A stretch of DNA of 41,126 bases from Vulcanimicrobiota bacterium (GTDB taxonomy: Bacteria > Vulcanimicrobiota > Vulcanimicrobiia > Vulcanimicrobiales > Vulcanimicrobiaceae), in the NCBI GenBank assembly GCA_019241305.1, contig JAFAXE010000151.1, forward strand, positions 1 through 41,126, written 5' to 3'. The notes below the pieces were generated by a model. It ran no database searches, was not told where the DNA came from, and saw only the letters and a program-made list of their open reading frames with translations. A program made the position numbers and the translations under genes. Below are positions 1-8,582 of this stretch, piece after piece (positions within the stretch are counted from its first letter, which is position 1; every line of letters starts with the position of its first letter).

Positions 1-2
1 TG

Positions 3-1055
3 ACGGTCGGTAAGCCGGAAGTCATCATCAACGGAGAGAGCCGTCCGCTCGACGTTCCGCCCGAGATCTATCAGGGCGTCATCGTCGTCCCGGTTCGCGT
101 GATCTCCGAAGGGATGGGTGCCTACGTCCAGTGGGTGCCGGAGAAGCACCTCGTCGTGGTCCGGTATATCCCGGCCGTGCCGCCGTCGCCGCCTACGCCG
201 CCACCACCGGCGCCGTCTCTGCCACCGACCCCGCCGCCCACTCCGCCGCCGACGCCAACGCCAACTCCGAAGCCGACTCCGGCCTACGAGAAGTTCATCG
301 CCGGCGACTACATCTTCTCAGCGAAGGTGTACAACGAGTTCAGCCCGGGCAACACCGGCAAGACCTCGTACCGGGCGTGGGGCGCCATCGAGTTCCCGCT
401 GTTCAACCTGCCGTGGATGCTCGAAGGCGACTTCCGTCAGTGGGAATATCCGCACAACCAGAACGCACCGACTCCGGCTGCGCAGTTCATCCCGAATTGC
501 GGCGTCGGCACCCCGGTCAACAATTCTGGTGACCAGGCTTGCGTCGCGGTCCTCGGACCGATCGTCGGTCAAACCTTCGTGCCGTCGTTCATCGCGCGTG
601 AGTACGACTTCGACGGCCGGCTCGGCCTAAAGATCGCCGACCCGCGAATCTACATCGGGGTGGGCTACATCTACCGCTCGAGTAACTTCCAGTCGTATCC
701 GAAGATGACGGCCGTCGGCTTCGGCGCCGAGAAATTGCCCGACCTCGATCAACCGTTCTCCGTGTACGGTAGCATCTATTACTATCCGAACACGAAGGGC
801 AACTACACGGTCGGCGAGTTCCCGGCAGCGGCTTGCCCGCCGTCCGTCCCGCAGTGCCGGTCCTCGCAGGCCGGACAGACGTTCGAGGTCTCGTACAACG
901 AACTGAAGTACGCGATCGGCGGAACGTTCAACTTCGGGAACAGCCCGATCTTCCTCGACTTCGGTTTCGCCGGCGATCGCGGCCAGGTGAAGCAGAATGC
1001 TCCGGTCAGCTATACGCACAACGGTCCGTACGCTGGCCTCGGGCTCCACTTCTAA
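3..1055 (+). CDS. Stalk-domain / outer-membrane beta-barrel fusion protein (5' partial)
   Basis: The reading frame is open from base 3, so the gene begins before the window; about 350 residues are visible. The first ~58 residues (INGE..., VPVRVISEGMGA, VQW) match the copper amine oxidase N-terminal-like 'stalk' fold, usually an extracytoplasmic surface module. A Pro/Thr-rich linker of about 40 residues follows. The last ~250 residues alternate polar and aromatic strands (GAIEFPLF, IYIGVGYIYR, FSVYGSIYYYP) and end in GLGLHF, a C-terminal Phe typical of outer-membrane beta-barrels. I infer a barrel anchored in the outer membrane with a periplasmic or surface stalk. The substrate is unknown. A terminator hairpin follows at 1083-1113. 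Confidence 0.75.
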   Translation, partial: TVGKPEVIINGESRPLDVPPEIYQGVIVVPVRVISEGMGAYVQWVPEKHLVVVRYIPAVPPSPPTPPPPAPSLPPTPPPTPPPTPTPTPKPTPAYEKFIAGDYIFSAKVYNEFSPGNTGKTSYRAWGAIEFPLFNLPWMLEGDFRQWEYPHNQNAPTPAAQFIPNCGVGTPVNNSGDQACVAVLGPIVGQTFVPSFIAREYDFDGRLGLKIADPRIYIGVGYIYRSSNFQSYPKMTAVGFGAEKLPDLDQPFSVYGSIYYYPNTKGNYTVGEFPAAACPPSVPQCRSSQAGQTFEVSYNELKYAIGGTFNFGNSPIFLDFGFAGDRGQVKQNAPVSYTHNGPYAGLGLHF

Positions 1056-1082
1056 ACCAAGCCACTAAGGCGAAAAAGCAGA

Positions 1083-1113
1083 AACCGGGTTCGGACGCGT
1101 TCCGAGCCCGGTT
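1083..1113. terminator. Bidirectional rho-independent terminator between convergent genes
   Basis: Near-perfect 13-bp stem (AACCGGGTTCGGA with TCCGAGCCCGGTT, one G-T wobble) around a 5-base loop. On the plus strand it is followed by TTCTTCTTATT; on the minus strand by TTTCTGCTTTTT. It lies between the stop of the barrel protein and the stop of the deacetylase gene and can serve both. Confidence 0.75.
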
Positions 1114-1117
1114 CTTC

Positions 1118-2089
1118 TTATTGCACGACGTCCTGGACGAGCACGAACTGCACGCCCTGCGCTTCGATGCGTGACGATTCTTCGCGCAGCGCAGCGAGCA
1201 TCGTTTCCTTCGGATGACCAATCGCGATCGCAGTGCCTTTCGCGCGAGCTACCTCGGCCGCAACCATCAGTTGCTTTTCGATGGCGCTCTGCGTCGGGAC
1301 ATCGTCGAGGAAGACATTGCGCGACGCCGTGGGCACGTTCAGCGCCGCGGTTTCTTTCGCCGCAACCGTCGCTGTCGTCGTTCGGGAGTCGACGAAGTAA
1401 CGGCCTTCGCCGGCTAAGACTTCGGCGACGTCGCGCATGACGCGCGGATCGGCGGTCGCTTTGCTTCCTTCGTGGTTGTTCACGCCGCGCGCAAGCGGTA
1501 CGCGTGCCAAATCGGCGCGCACCTGCTCGGCGATCGTCGCGTCGTCCATGGCGGTCGTTATCTCACCGCCAGCCCGCGCCAGGTGCGCACGCGGTTCCAT
1601 AGGCAGATGCAGCATGATGCCCTGGCCCGCGTCTCGGGCGGCGCGCTGCACCTCGCTCGAGTACGGCGCGTTCGGCATGATGGAAACGGTCAGTGGAATC
1701 GGCAACGCGATCAGCGCACGTTCGGTCGTAAGCCACTGGCCGCAGTCGTCGATGATGATCGCGAGCCGGGCCGTGCCGGTCGCGGCGGCGGGCATCGGCG
1801 AGCGTACGCTGCTCGATGGTGCCGGAATTGCACTCGGCGTTTCGGGTGCGGTCGTTCCCGCCGCAGTCGGCGGAGGTGCCGTCGTGGGGACGACTGCGAG
1901 CCGCGGCGTGCTTGGCGTAGACTGTTGCACAGCGCGCGGCATCACGCGAAGCCGCGCGTGGCGGTGTGAAGTCAGCGTGTCGCGATGCCGGCTCTGCGCT
2001 AGTCCCCATCCAATCGCCACGGAGCACAGAGAAACCAAAATCACGAGTCCCCATGGAACGCCACGAGAGCGTCGTCCGCGTCGCGCCAT
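1118..2089 (-). CDS. Divergent polysaccharide deacetylase family protein (YibQ-like)
   Basis: 323 residues: an N-terminal membrane anchor (WGLVILVSLCSVAIGWGLA), a Pro/Thr/Ala-rich linker to about residue 105, then a domain starting ARLAIIIDDCGQ. The DD pair after the first strand, SIMPNAPYS, IMLHLPMEP, GVNNHEGSKAT and YFVDSRTT are hallmarks of the divergent polysaccharide deacetylase family (PF04748, YibQ type), related to NodB-fold deacetylases. A role in envelope glycan or peptidoglycan remodelling is inferred. It is the last gene of a minus-strand run; its ATG overlaps the preceding stop by one base (TAATG), suggesting translational coupling. The family is clear; the substrate is not known. 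Confidence 0.85.
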   Translation of the reverse strand: MARRGRRSRGVPWGLVILVSLCSVAIGWGLAQSRHRDTLTSHRHARLRVMPRAVQQSTPSTPRLAVVPTTAPPPTAAGTTAPETPSAIPAPSSSVRSPMPAAATGTARLAIIIDDCGQWLTTERALIALPIPLTVSIMPNAPYSSEVQRAARDAGQGIMLHLPMEPRAHLARAGGEITTAMDDATIAEQVRADLARVPLARGVNNHEGSKATADPRVMRDVAEVLAGEGRYFVDSRTTTATVAAKETAALNVPTASRNVFLDDVPTQSAIEKQLMVAAEVARAKGTAIAIGHPKETMLAALREESSRIEAQGVQFVLVQDVVQ

Positions 2090-3585
2090 TACTTTCTCGC
2101 GATGACCTCGTACAGATTCGGATCTCCGGCACTGCGCAACCTCAACGTCACTCCGGGGATCAGCACGTCCGCCGGTGCTATCACGAACACCGGCTTGCGG
2201 GCCGCCAGCTTCCGCAGCAATGCCCGGTCGTCATCGGGATGCGCGGTTTCGACGACGCGCTCTCCCAAGCTGCGCTCGACGAAGGCGGCGTACGCGAGCG
2301 GGGTGGCGTACGACCAATCCGCCACGAGTACGGCATTCGCTGGGGTACCCTGCCGAACCCGATCGACATAATCCGCAAAGCGGCGATCGAAACGCTGGCT
2401 CAAAACGTCGCGCTGCAGCCAAAACTCCGCACCGGCTAACACGAACAGCGCGAATGCGACGGTCGCGCTTTCCGCACGCCGATCTCCGCCGGCAAGGAAC
2501 CCCGCAAGAGCCATCACCCCGTAGGCAACGAGCACCGATATCAAAAGAAACGCAGGCAAAGCATACCGCGCTGGATCCGCTTCGGCCTCGTACCCATAGG
2601 CAAACGGCATCGAGATGAGCAGCGCAAGCGCCAAGCCGGCAAAGGTCAGCGGCCTTCGAACCGCGAGCATGACCGCGCCGAACGCCGCGATCACAAGCGC
2701 GACGAGGGGAAACTCGTTGCCGGTAAGGTCGGCCCACGCGCGCGGAGCGATGCGCACGTAAAGCCGAGGATCGAGCAGCGAAAGAACGCTTGCCGACGCG
2801 CGAAAGTCGCTGCCGCTGACGTAACGCAAGAAGGCCTGGGGGGTCGATGGATCGCCATAATCCCAATACGGTCGCCCCGGAGGAATGCCAAGTGCCAGCG
2901 TCGGGTCGACGCGGTGCGCCGTGACGTAGTGGCTACGCAGCGGAATGTAGGCGTACGCCAGCGACGGTAGGATGAGGGCTGCGAGGCAGACGATGATCAC
3001 GCGACGCGACGGCATCTCGCGAGCCGCGATCACGAGCAGCGCGATTCCCGGAAAGGCGAGGACGATCGTCGGATGCGTTGCGAGGCCGACCCCCGACGCC
3101 ACTGCACAGAGGACGAGCCAGCGTGGCCGCCGCTCCTGATACCAGCACAGCGCAAACAGCGCAGAAGCGACGACCAGCAGCGCGGCGAGGCTGTGCACCT
3201 CGGCCCGCGTACCGCGCGTCCATGCAACGTTGCCGACCGCAAAGAGGAGCGCCGCGCCGCAAGCGCCGGGCGGTGACACCGCAAGACGCCGGCACAGTAC
3301 GTAACAGGTAACCCCGCTGAGCGACATACAGAGCGCGCTGAAGAGCCCCATCCGCCACGCGACACTCTGCAGCGGCACGAGGTGGGTGAAGATCCAGCCG
3401 GCCATGATGAAGGCGGGAAATCCCGTGGGATGCGCGATTCCGAAGATGTAGGGAACCGTTTGAAATTCTGCGGTGTCCCAGGCGCTTACGTACGGCGACA
3501 GCGAGGCGACATAGAGAACGAAGGGAACAGCAAAGGAAAGTGCGGCCCAAGGGCTCACGCTGCGCGCTGTTCTTGAGGCGCGCAA
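2089..3585 (-). CDS. DUF2723 family polytopic membrane protein (glycosyltransferase-like)
   Basis: 498 residues with about 10-12 hydrophobic segments. The N-terminus (LSPYVSAWDTAEFQTV, then GIAHPTGFPAF) is the DUF2723 signature; the D and E in the first periplasmic loop correspond to the acidic pair of GT-C glycosyltransferases such as protein O-mannosyltransferases. The likely role is sugar transfer from a lipid-linked donor in the inner membrane; this is inferred from family architecture. Start: TTG with AAAGG five bases upstream. It lies 13 bases after the preceding gene's stop, and its own stop overlaps the deacetylase start. Co-transcription with a deacetylase-like gene suggests an envelope glycan function. 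Confidence 0.8.
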   Translation of the reverse strand: MRASRTARSVSPWAALSFAVPFVLYVASLSPYVSAWDTAEFQTVPYIFGIAHPTGFPAFIMAGWIFTHLVPLQSVAWRMGLFSALCMSLSGVTCYVLCRRLAVSPPGACGAALLFAVGNVAWTRGTRAEVHSLAALLVVASALFALCWYQERRPRWLVLCAVASGVGLATHPTIVLAFPGIALLVIAAREMPSRRVIIVCLAALILPSLAYAYIPLRSHYVTAHRVDPTLALGIPPGRPYWDYGDPSTPQAFLRYVSGSDFRASASVLSLLDPRLYVRIAPRAWADLTGNEFPLVALVIAAFGAVMLAVRRPLTFAGLALALLISMPFAYGYEAEADPARYALPAFLLISVLVAYGVMALAGFLAGGDRRAESATVAFALFVLAGAEFWLQRDVLSQRFDRRFADYVDRVRQGTPANAVLVADWSYATPLAYAAFVERSLGERVVETAHPDDDRALLRKLAARKPVFVIAPADVLIPGVTLRLRSAGDPNLYEVIARK

Positions 3586-3598
3586 CGGGGCCTTTGGA

Positions 3599-4393
3599 CT
3601 ACTTCAGCGCGGGTGCCGGCGTCGCCGTCACAGCAGCGCTCGGCTCCGCCGTCGCGCTCGGTTCACTGGTCGGACTTGGTTCGCTCGTGGCGAGCGGCGG
3701 GGGGTTCCCTTCGCCCGGTGAGCTGGCCGGCCGCGTGCGCGCCGGGTTTGGAATCGGCGGCTCGTTCGCCGGCGCAGTGCTTGGCGCCGTCGACGGCGAT
3801 TCCGTCGGTTGTGGGCTCGCCGACGGTGACGGGGAAGCCTGCGGCCCGGGACTGGCAGTCGGCATCGGTTCGCGCAGTAGCCGCCCCATCGTCGCAATCA
3901 TGTTCTTGGCATACCACGTTTTCGGGTAACGGTCGATGAGCCAGTGCGCGGTATACTTCGCCTTGTTGTGAGCGTCCGTGGAGTCAATTTTCGCATAAAG
4001 ATGCTGAAGGAGATACCAGTCACGCGCGATCTGGTCGTCGCCGGGATACTTCTTCTCCCAATCCGCGAGCGAGGCTTCGGTCATCAGCGCCGTTCCCATG
4101 ATCCTCTTCGCGAGCAAGTGATTGATGTCGGCTTTGACGTCGTACCGAATCGCCAAGTCGTGAATCTCGTTCCGAATTCCGAGCACGCTCATCTTGAGCG
4201 GACCGAAATACTCGTCCGCCGGAGCGAGCCGAACCGGAGAGGCTTTTTCTACGGGAGCGACTTTTGGCGCCGGTTTAGCAGAGAGTGTCCTTGACGAGGC
4301 TCCCTCGGACTTGGAATTCTCTGGGGGTTTCCCCAGAGCGATGGCACAGGAAGCACCGGCAAGGACAAAAAGAAACCCAAGGCTTCGCCTCAC
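3599..4393 (-). CDS. Secreted protein with Ser/Pro/Thr-rich C-terminal tail
   Basis: No recognised family. The frame is open to an ATG at 4453, but a GTG at 4393 (AGGA eight bases upstream) gives a clean signal peptide (VRRSLGFLFVLAGASCAIALG), so I prefer it, giving 264 residues. After a short basic/Pro linker comes a helical stretch (YFGPLKMSVLGIRNEIHDLA ... NMIATMGRLL) resembling outer-membrane assembly or tetratricopeptide-type helices. The last ~95 residues are low-complexity Pro/Ser/Ala/Thr, likely a disordered or wall-spanning tail. It is the first gene of the minus-strand run with the DUF2723 protein and the deacetylase. Function unknown. Confidence 0.6.
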   Translation of the reverse strand: MRRSLGFLFVLAGASCAIALGKPPENSKSEGASSRTLSAKPAPKVAPVEKASPVRLAPADEYFGPLKMSVLGIRNEIHDLAIRYDVKADINHLLAKRIMGTALMTEASLADWEKKYPGDDQIARDWYLLQHLYAKIDSTDAHNKAKYTAHWLIDRYPKTWYAKNMIATMGRLLREPMPTASPGPQASPSPSASPQPTESPSTAPSTAPANEPPIPNPARTRPASSPGEGNPPPLATSEPSPTSEPSATAEPSAAVTATPAPALK

Positions 4394-4520
4394 GATCACG
4401 TTCCTTTTCGCGATGCAGGCCGTTGGGTCACCCGTTTTCTTCTCGGCGAGCAAAATACCCGTTGCCTCCGTGGTGGGAACGGCGTTCCCCCCGGTTATCG
4501 GCAGCAGGCCGCATCAATCC

Positions 4521-4787
4521 TTAATGGGTCGTCGGAGAATGTGTGGGATGAAGCGTCGGAAGCGGGCTGTACACCGGAGGTGCGGGGCAGCCGCCGCTAT
4601 CGAGCGCACGTCTGTGGCCTGCGGGAACCCGCAGGGAGCTTGCGGGTCCGCCACCACCCGTCGAGGGCTGCGGCGGCGGAAGCATCGCGAGTGGGACATA
4701 TCCGGGACAACCCGATCCCGAAGTACCGCAGGCCACGAGCACCGCGGCACTAACGAAGGCGTACGCGAAAACTCGAACGTCTTTCAT
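4521..4787 (-). CDS. Small putative lipoprotein
   Basis: 88 residues from the ATG at 4787 (MKDVRVFAY), preceded by GAGG six bases upstream; seven more codons are open before it. Residues 1-20 are a signal sequence ending in a lipobox (VLVAC), so Cys is expected to be lipidated after signal peptidase II cleavage. The rest is Gly/Pro-rich with two further cysteines and a His/Thr/Pro-rich end; there is no fold I recognise. It is divergent from the propeller gene, sharing a very short 5' region. Codon use is normal for the window, but small Gly/Pro ORFs can be spurious in high-GC DNA, so confidence is moderate. Confidence 0.5.
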   Translation of the reverse strand: MKDVRVFAYAFVSAAVLVACGTSGSGCPGYVPLAMLPPPQPSTGGGGPASSLRVPAGHRRALDSGGCPAPPVYSPLPTLHPTHSPTTH

Positions 4788-4801
4788 GGCGAGCCTCGCA
4801 C

Positions 4802-6148
4802 GTGACAAGTATCACTTCCCAAAACCGCGTGGGAACCGAGGATTGCTCCGCCGCTCGACGCCGAAACTCCCGCACGTACGCGCTGTGTGGGTTTCTCGCT
4901 ACCGTTCCACTCATGACGACGCCGTTTTGGAACGTGCACGGTCCGCCGGCAGGGCTGGTCGTTACAGCACCGTCGGTGCCACTCTTTCCGGGTTCACGGG
5001 TCCCGCTACAGATACAGGGTATCGGAGCCGAAGCGCTTCATCTCGACTTGATCGGTCCTGGCAGGCTCGAGGGAATGACGTACATTGCGCCCTATGCCAT
5101 CAACACACCGACGCGCGCGACGATCCTGGCAGCGACGCGCGACGGCGCGGGAAGTAAGGAACTACGACTCGTCCCCTGGCCGGCGCAGCAGAACGTGTTT
5201 GCGGTTGCGTGTTACGACGATGGCGTCGCGTTGCATCGCGCGAGCGACGGCGCGCTCTTAGGAGTCCTCGCACTCGATGGAGGGACGGGAGACGTGGCGC
5301 AAGTCGGCGACCACCTCGTCGCGCCCTCCGTTACCGCGCCCGTCTTATGGGAGATCGTGCGCTCGACCGGAGCGTACCGCGCGATCGATGATGTACCGAC
5401 GGGCAACGAGGTCAGCGGATTTCGCGGCGCTGCGTATGTGACGAATCGCGACATCGCCGGCGACGGCGCCTTCACCCGCGTCCGTTTTACGCCGGCCGGA
5501 CAGACGGTCGATCGCGTACGCACCGGCATCACGGCGGAAGGCTTGGCGATCGATGCGCGGGGCGGTGTTGCGTATGTGTCCAACGTGAACGATGCGAGCG
5601 TCGCCGTCGTCGACCTGGCAGCGATGCGCGTCACGCGCCGCTTTGAAGCGCCGGAGCGTGCCTTTGGTATCGCGTACGATGCGGCGCTCAACCGCGTCGA
5701 CGTCGTTGCCAACATCCCACGGACGCCGGTGCGACCCGGCGGGTTCGTGGCGAGCATCGATGTGAGCAGCGGACGCACCGTGGCGCGCTCAAAGCGCTTC
5801 GTGTTTCCCCTCGGCGTGGCGCTGGATCCGGTGAGCCGCCGCGCGTTCGTTAGCGACGAAGCGACCGGGACGGTTGCGGTTCTCGACACCCGTACGCTGC
5901 GGAGCGTACACCGGCCGCTGAATGCGTGCCAGGTGGCATGGCGGCCGGCGATCGATTTGGTGCGGCGGCGGCTGTACGTTCCCTGCGCACGAGCTAACGC
6001 CGTTGCGGCCTTCGACTTGAGGACGCTCGCGCGGGTTCCGGGTTCGCCGTTTCGGACGGCCGGCTACCCCCTCGGGATAGCGACGCTAGGCGCCATCGAG
6101 GGCCGCGTTGCGTTAAAGCGGCTTAGCCGCCGTGCACCAAGCCCTTGA
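4802..6148 (+). CDS. Secreted YncE-like beta-propeller protein
   Basis: Up to 448 residues; GTG start at 4802, though the true start may be further in, since a hydrophobic export segment (TYALCGFLATVPL) begins near residue 25. A small immunoglobulin-like strand region (LFPGSRVPLQIQGIG) leads into repeated ~40-residue blades of the YVTN/YncE type: GLAIDARGGVAYVSN, SVAVVDLAAMRV, GVALDPVSRRAFVSD, VAVLDTRTLRSV, LYVPCARANAVAAFD. Such propellers act as extracytoplasmic binding scaffolds; the ligand cannot be deduced. The 3' end overlaps, antisense, the 45-codon gene at 6123-6260. Confidence 0.7.
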   Translation: MTSITSQNRVGTEDCSAARRRNSRTYALCGFLATVPLMTTPFWNVHGPPAGLVVTAPSVPLFPGSRVPLQIQGIGAEALHLDLIGPGRLEGMTYIAPYAINTPTRATILAATRDGAGSKELRLVPWPAQQNVFAVACYDDGVALHRASDGALLGVLALDGGTGDVAQVGDHLVAPSVTAPVLWEIVRSTGAYRAIDDVPTGNEVSGFRGAAYVTNRDIAGDGAFTRVRFTPAGQTVDRVRTGITAEGLAIDARGGVAYVSNVNDASVAVVDLAAMRVTRRFEAPERAFGIAYDAALNRVDVVANIPRTPVRPGGFVASIDVSSGRTVARSKRFVFPLGVALDPVSRRAFVSDEATGTVAVLDTRTLRSVHRPLNACQVAWRPAIDLVRRRLYVPCARANAVAAFDLRTLARVPGSPFRTAGYPLGIATLGAIEGRVALKRLSRRAPSP

Positions 6149-6260
6149 CGATCAGGGCCAAGCCGAACATAAGGCTGATGAGGCTCATGACCGTGAGGTC
6201 GAAGCGCGTCAGCGTGCCGCCTTGTCGCTCGCGTTCGTTGCTGCCAAACCATCCGACCAT
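6123..6260 (-). CDS. 45-residue single-span membrane peptide
   Basis: Short reading frame on the minus strand: ATG at 6260, stop TAA at 6125-6123. The peptide starts MVGWFGSNERERQGG, then TLTRFDLTVMSLISLMFG and a hydrophobic end (LALIVKGLVHGG). This is a charged cytoplasmic head followed by one transmembrane helix, a common plan for small regulatory membrane proteins. Upstream lies GGAAGGGG about 11 bases from the ATG, a plausible ribosome site. Its 3' end overlaps the propeller gene by 26 bases tail-to-tail. Function unknown. Confidence 0.5.
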   Translation of the reverse strand: MVGWFGSNERERQGGTLTRFDLTVMSLISLMFGLALIVKGLVHGG

Positions 6261-6282
6261 ATGCCCGTGACCCCTTCCCGCA

Positions 6283-6301
6283 GCGCCGCGCTGTGCGGCG
6301 C
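6283..6301. promoter_or_regulatory. Perfect 7-bp hairpin in divergent intergenic region
   Basis: GCGCCGC, loop GCTGT, GCGGCGC, in the 149-bp gap between the 45-codon gene (start 6260) and the glycosidase (start 6410). On the minus strand it would sit in the 5' leader of the small gene, just upstream of its ribosome site. It could be a leader hairpin or a dyad operator. Confidence 0.35.
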
Positions 6302-6374
6302 CTTCATGAGATACTACGGAAACAGGCTACCTCGCGGATCACTCATCGTGGCGCGCAATGCGTAGCACAAAAAA

Positions 6375-6391
6375 CCTTACCGTTACTAAGG
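6375..6391. promoter_or_regulatory. Inverted repeat CCTTA-N7-TAAGG upstream of the glycosidase gene
   Basis: A 5-7-5 dyad whose right arm forms the first of two ribosome-site-like stretches (AAGGAATGACATAGGA) before the ATG at 6410. It could be an operator or a weak hairpin touching the ribosome site. Short enough to be chance. Confidence 0.25.
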
Positions 6392-6409
6392 AATGACATA
6401 GGAATCACT

Positions 6410-8530
6410 ATGCTTCCCGTTCTCCTCACGCCACCGCCACCGTTTCCCCTGGTGATCGCACAATCGTCGGTTCGCACCCAGATCGCTCCCGGCGCGACGG
6501 TAGAAACCTATTACCTCATGACGTCGAGCGGACCGCTGGTCGTGCGGGCCCTCGATATCAACCTGCGGAAACCGGCGCTTCGCATCTCCGCCGTCCTCGC
6601 GCACGACACGCTTCTTTCCGGCGGTGAGACCGTATCTGCGATGGCATCGCGAACCGGAGCCATTGCCGGGATCAACGCCGACTATTTCGATATCGGTCAA
6701 ACCAATCAACCCTTGAACATCGTCGTGCGCGACGGGATGCTGTTGCGCACACCGAGCGGCAGGGCCACGATTTCGCTGTTGCGCGATCGAACGGTTCGCT
6801 TTGGGACGTATCGTTTTAGCGCGACCGTCTTCGACGCAGAGCGTACGTGGCAGCTGCAAGGCGTCAATGAGTGGCCGCCGCAGGGCGCCGGTGCTATGCT
6901 CGTCACGCCGGTCTACGGCGTTCCACTGGCGGCGGTGCAAGGGATCACGTACGTGCGGCTTGCTCCTGCGCAGCTCGATCCAAACGCAGGCGCAACTTCT
7001 GGAACGTATCATGTCGAGCGAAGCGACAACGATGCGCCGTCCTGCGCGCGGTGCACGATGCTGGCGTTCGGTGTACGCGCTGCTTCCAATGGAACGCTGC
7101 CGGTCCCCGGCGATGAGGTTCGCATCGCGGCCGCGACGGATCCGTCGCTAGGCGGCGTCGCAACCGCCGTCGGTGGCGGCCCTCTGCTCGTCAAGGGCGG
7201 AGCGCCGTACGAGGATCCCGATCCACCGTCGCCGGCCGAAGCGCTGCAGCACGATCCGCAGTCCGGCGCGCTGACGTTGTCCGATGGGACGCTTGCGTTC
7301 ATCGACGTCGATGGCCGCGATCGTGCGCGCTCTATCGGTTTAACGCGTCCCGAACTCGGCGCGCTGATGCGCGGACTCGGTGCGCACGATGGTATGGCGT
7401 TCGACTCGGGCGGCTCGGCTACGCTCGTCGCGCGCGTTCCAGGTGATCCTGCCGCGTCGCTTCTGAGCACCCCCTCGGATGGCCGTGAGCGCAACGTTGC
7501 CGACGGTCTCTTCCTTTATAGCAGCGATCCCCTGGGGCGGGCGACGCATCTCGCCATCCGTCCGGACCCGCTCGTCATGCTCGCCGGCGCGCACGCCCTG
7601 ATCGACGCGATACCGCTCGACGCTGCCGGGCATCCAATTCAGGACGGCTCCAACAGAACGACCCGGCCTCCCAGCCTTTCCGTGGCGCCCGCCGCTCTGG
7701 CGCGGCTCGAGCCGGGTGGCCGGCTCGTCGCCATCGCTCCGGGTAGCGGCCTGCTTCGCGTCCGCTCGGGCGCGCTCGTGGAGGACGTGCCGCTGCGGGT
7801 CGTCGCTGGACTCGCAGCGCTTCGTGTTGAGCCGCCTGATCCCAACCCCGCGCCATCTGCGACCGTGGACTTCAAGAGCGTCGGCTTAGAGCGGTCGAAC
7901 GCGCCGGTCCTGATTGACGGCGCCGTGCGGTGGAGCACGACGACGGGTTCCATCGCGAGCGACGGCCGATACCACGCAGCCTCACGCGACGCGATCGTTT
8001 CCGCACGGGCCGGCGGACGTGTCGCGCAGGCCGACGTCCGGGTTGGACGGTCCGAGCTGGTGCTTATGAACTTCGCCGCCGGTCGACGCTGGACGTTTTC
8101 AACCTATCCCGCCGGCGGTCGTGGGACGGTCACCACAAGCGCCGAGCGCGGTGAAAGCGTGCTCGAGCTGTCGTATGATTTCTCGGGAGACGTCCGAGGT
8201 GCGTACGCCAATACCGCGCTGTTTTTGCAGGGCGCGCCGCTTGCGATGAGCATCGAGGTTCGCGGCGATGGGGCAGGCGTCGGCGTCCGAGCCGCGTTCA
8301 CCAACGCCGACGGCGATCGCGTCGCCGTGACGCTGGCCCGGCGTGCGGACTGGCAGGGTTATCGCCGCTGCGAAGTATCTCTTCCCGCTACCGCAGCGCC
8401 GCCACTGACGTTGCGTGCATTGTACGTCGTCCCGTCGCTGGGTACGGGAAGGCCCGCTCGCGCCAGCGGCGCGGTCGCGTTTCGCGATCTCCGCTTTGAG
8501 GTGGCCGGCTCCGCGGGAGCCAGGTCATAA
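6410..8530 (+). CDS. Phosphodiester glycosidase (NAGPA/DUF2233) family exoprotein
   Basis: 706 residues from the ATG at 6410 (AGGA seven bases upstream); the frame is open further to a GTG at 6293, but that stretch lacks family character. The N-terminal ~380 residues carry the PF09992 pattern: GAIAGINADYFD, AVGGGPLLVKGG, and DGMAFDSGGSATLV followed by DGRERNVADGLFLY. Members include the enzyme exposing mannose-6-phosphate, and bacterial exopolysaccharide or teichoic-acid related proteins. Then come an Ig-like region (DAAGHPIQDGS..., LSVAPAALARLEPGG) and a C-terminal jelly-roll-like domain (FSTYPAGGRGTVTTS, AMSIEVRGDGAGVGV) resembling carbohydrate-binding modules. I infer an extracytoplasmic glycan-active enzyme. 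The export signal is weak. Confidence 0.8.
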   Translation: MLPVLLTPPPPFPLVIAQSSVRTQIAPGATVETYYLMTSSGPLVVRALDINLRKPALRISAVLAHDTLLSGGETVSAMASRTGAIAGINADYFDIGQTNQPLNIVVRDGMLLRTPSGRATISLLRDRTVRFGTYRFSATVFDAERTWQLQGVNEWPPQGAGAMLVTPVYGVPLAAVQGITYVRLAPAQLDPNAGATSGTYHVERSDNDAPSCARCTMLAFGVRAASNGTLPVPGDEVRIAAATDPSLGGVATAVGGGPLLVKGGAPYEDPDPPSPAEALQHDPQSGALTLSDGTLAFIDVDGRDRARSIGLTRPELGALMRGLGAHDGMAFDSGGSATLVARVPGDPAASLLSTPSDGRERNVADGLFLYSSDPLGRATHLAIRPDPLVMLAGAHALIDAIPLDAAGHPIQDGSNRTTRPPSLSVAPAALARLEPGGRLVAIAPGSGLLRVRSGALVEDVPLRVVAGLAALRVEPPDPNPAPSATVDFKSVGLERSNAPVLIDGAVRWSTTTGSIASDGRYHAASRDAIVSARAGGRVAQADVRVGRSELVLMNFAAGRRWTFSTYPAGGRGTVTTSAERGESVLELSYDFSGDVRGAYANTALFLQGAPLAMSIEVRGDGAGVGVRAAFTNADGDRVAVTLARRADWQGYRRCEVSLPATAAPPLTLRALYVVPSLGTGRPARASGAVAFRDLRFEVAGSAGARS

Positions 8531-8534
8531 AGAA

Positions 8535-8556
8535 GGGGCGCGGTACACCGCGCCCC
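8535..8556. terminator. Terminator hairpin between convergent genes
   Basis: Perfect 9-bp GC stem (GGGGCGCGG / CCGCGCCCC) with loop TACA. On the minus strand it is followed by TTCTTTATG, so it best fits termination of the 8583-9143 gene; it is T-poor on the plus side, four bases after the glycosidase stop. Confidence 0.65.
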
Positions 8557-8582
8557 GTGGGCTCTTGGACTCGTACTTTGTT

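Noticed and set aside
1437-2105. 222-codon plus-strand frame
   Set aside because: It is antisense to the deacetylase gene, whose family motifs are clear; the plus frame shows no motif.
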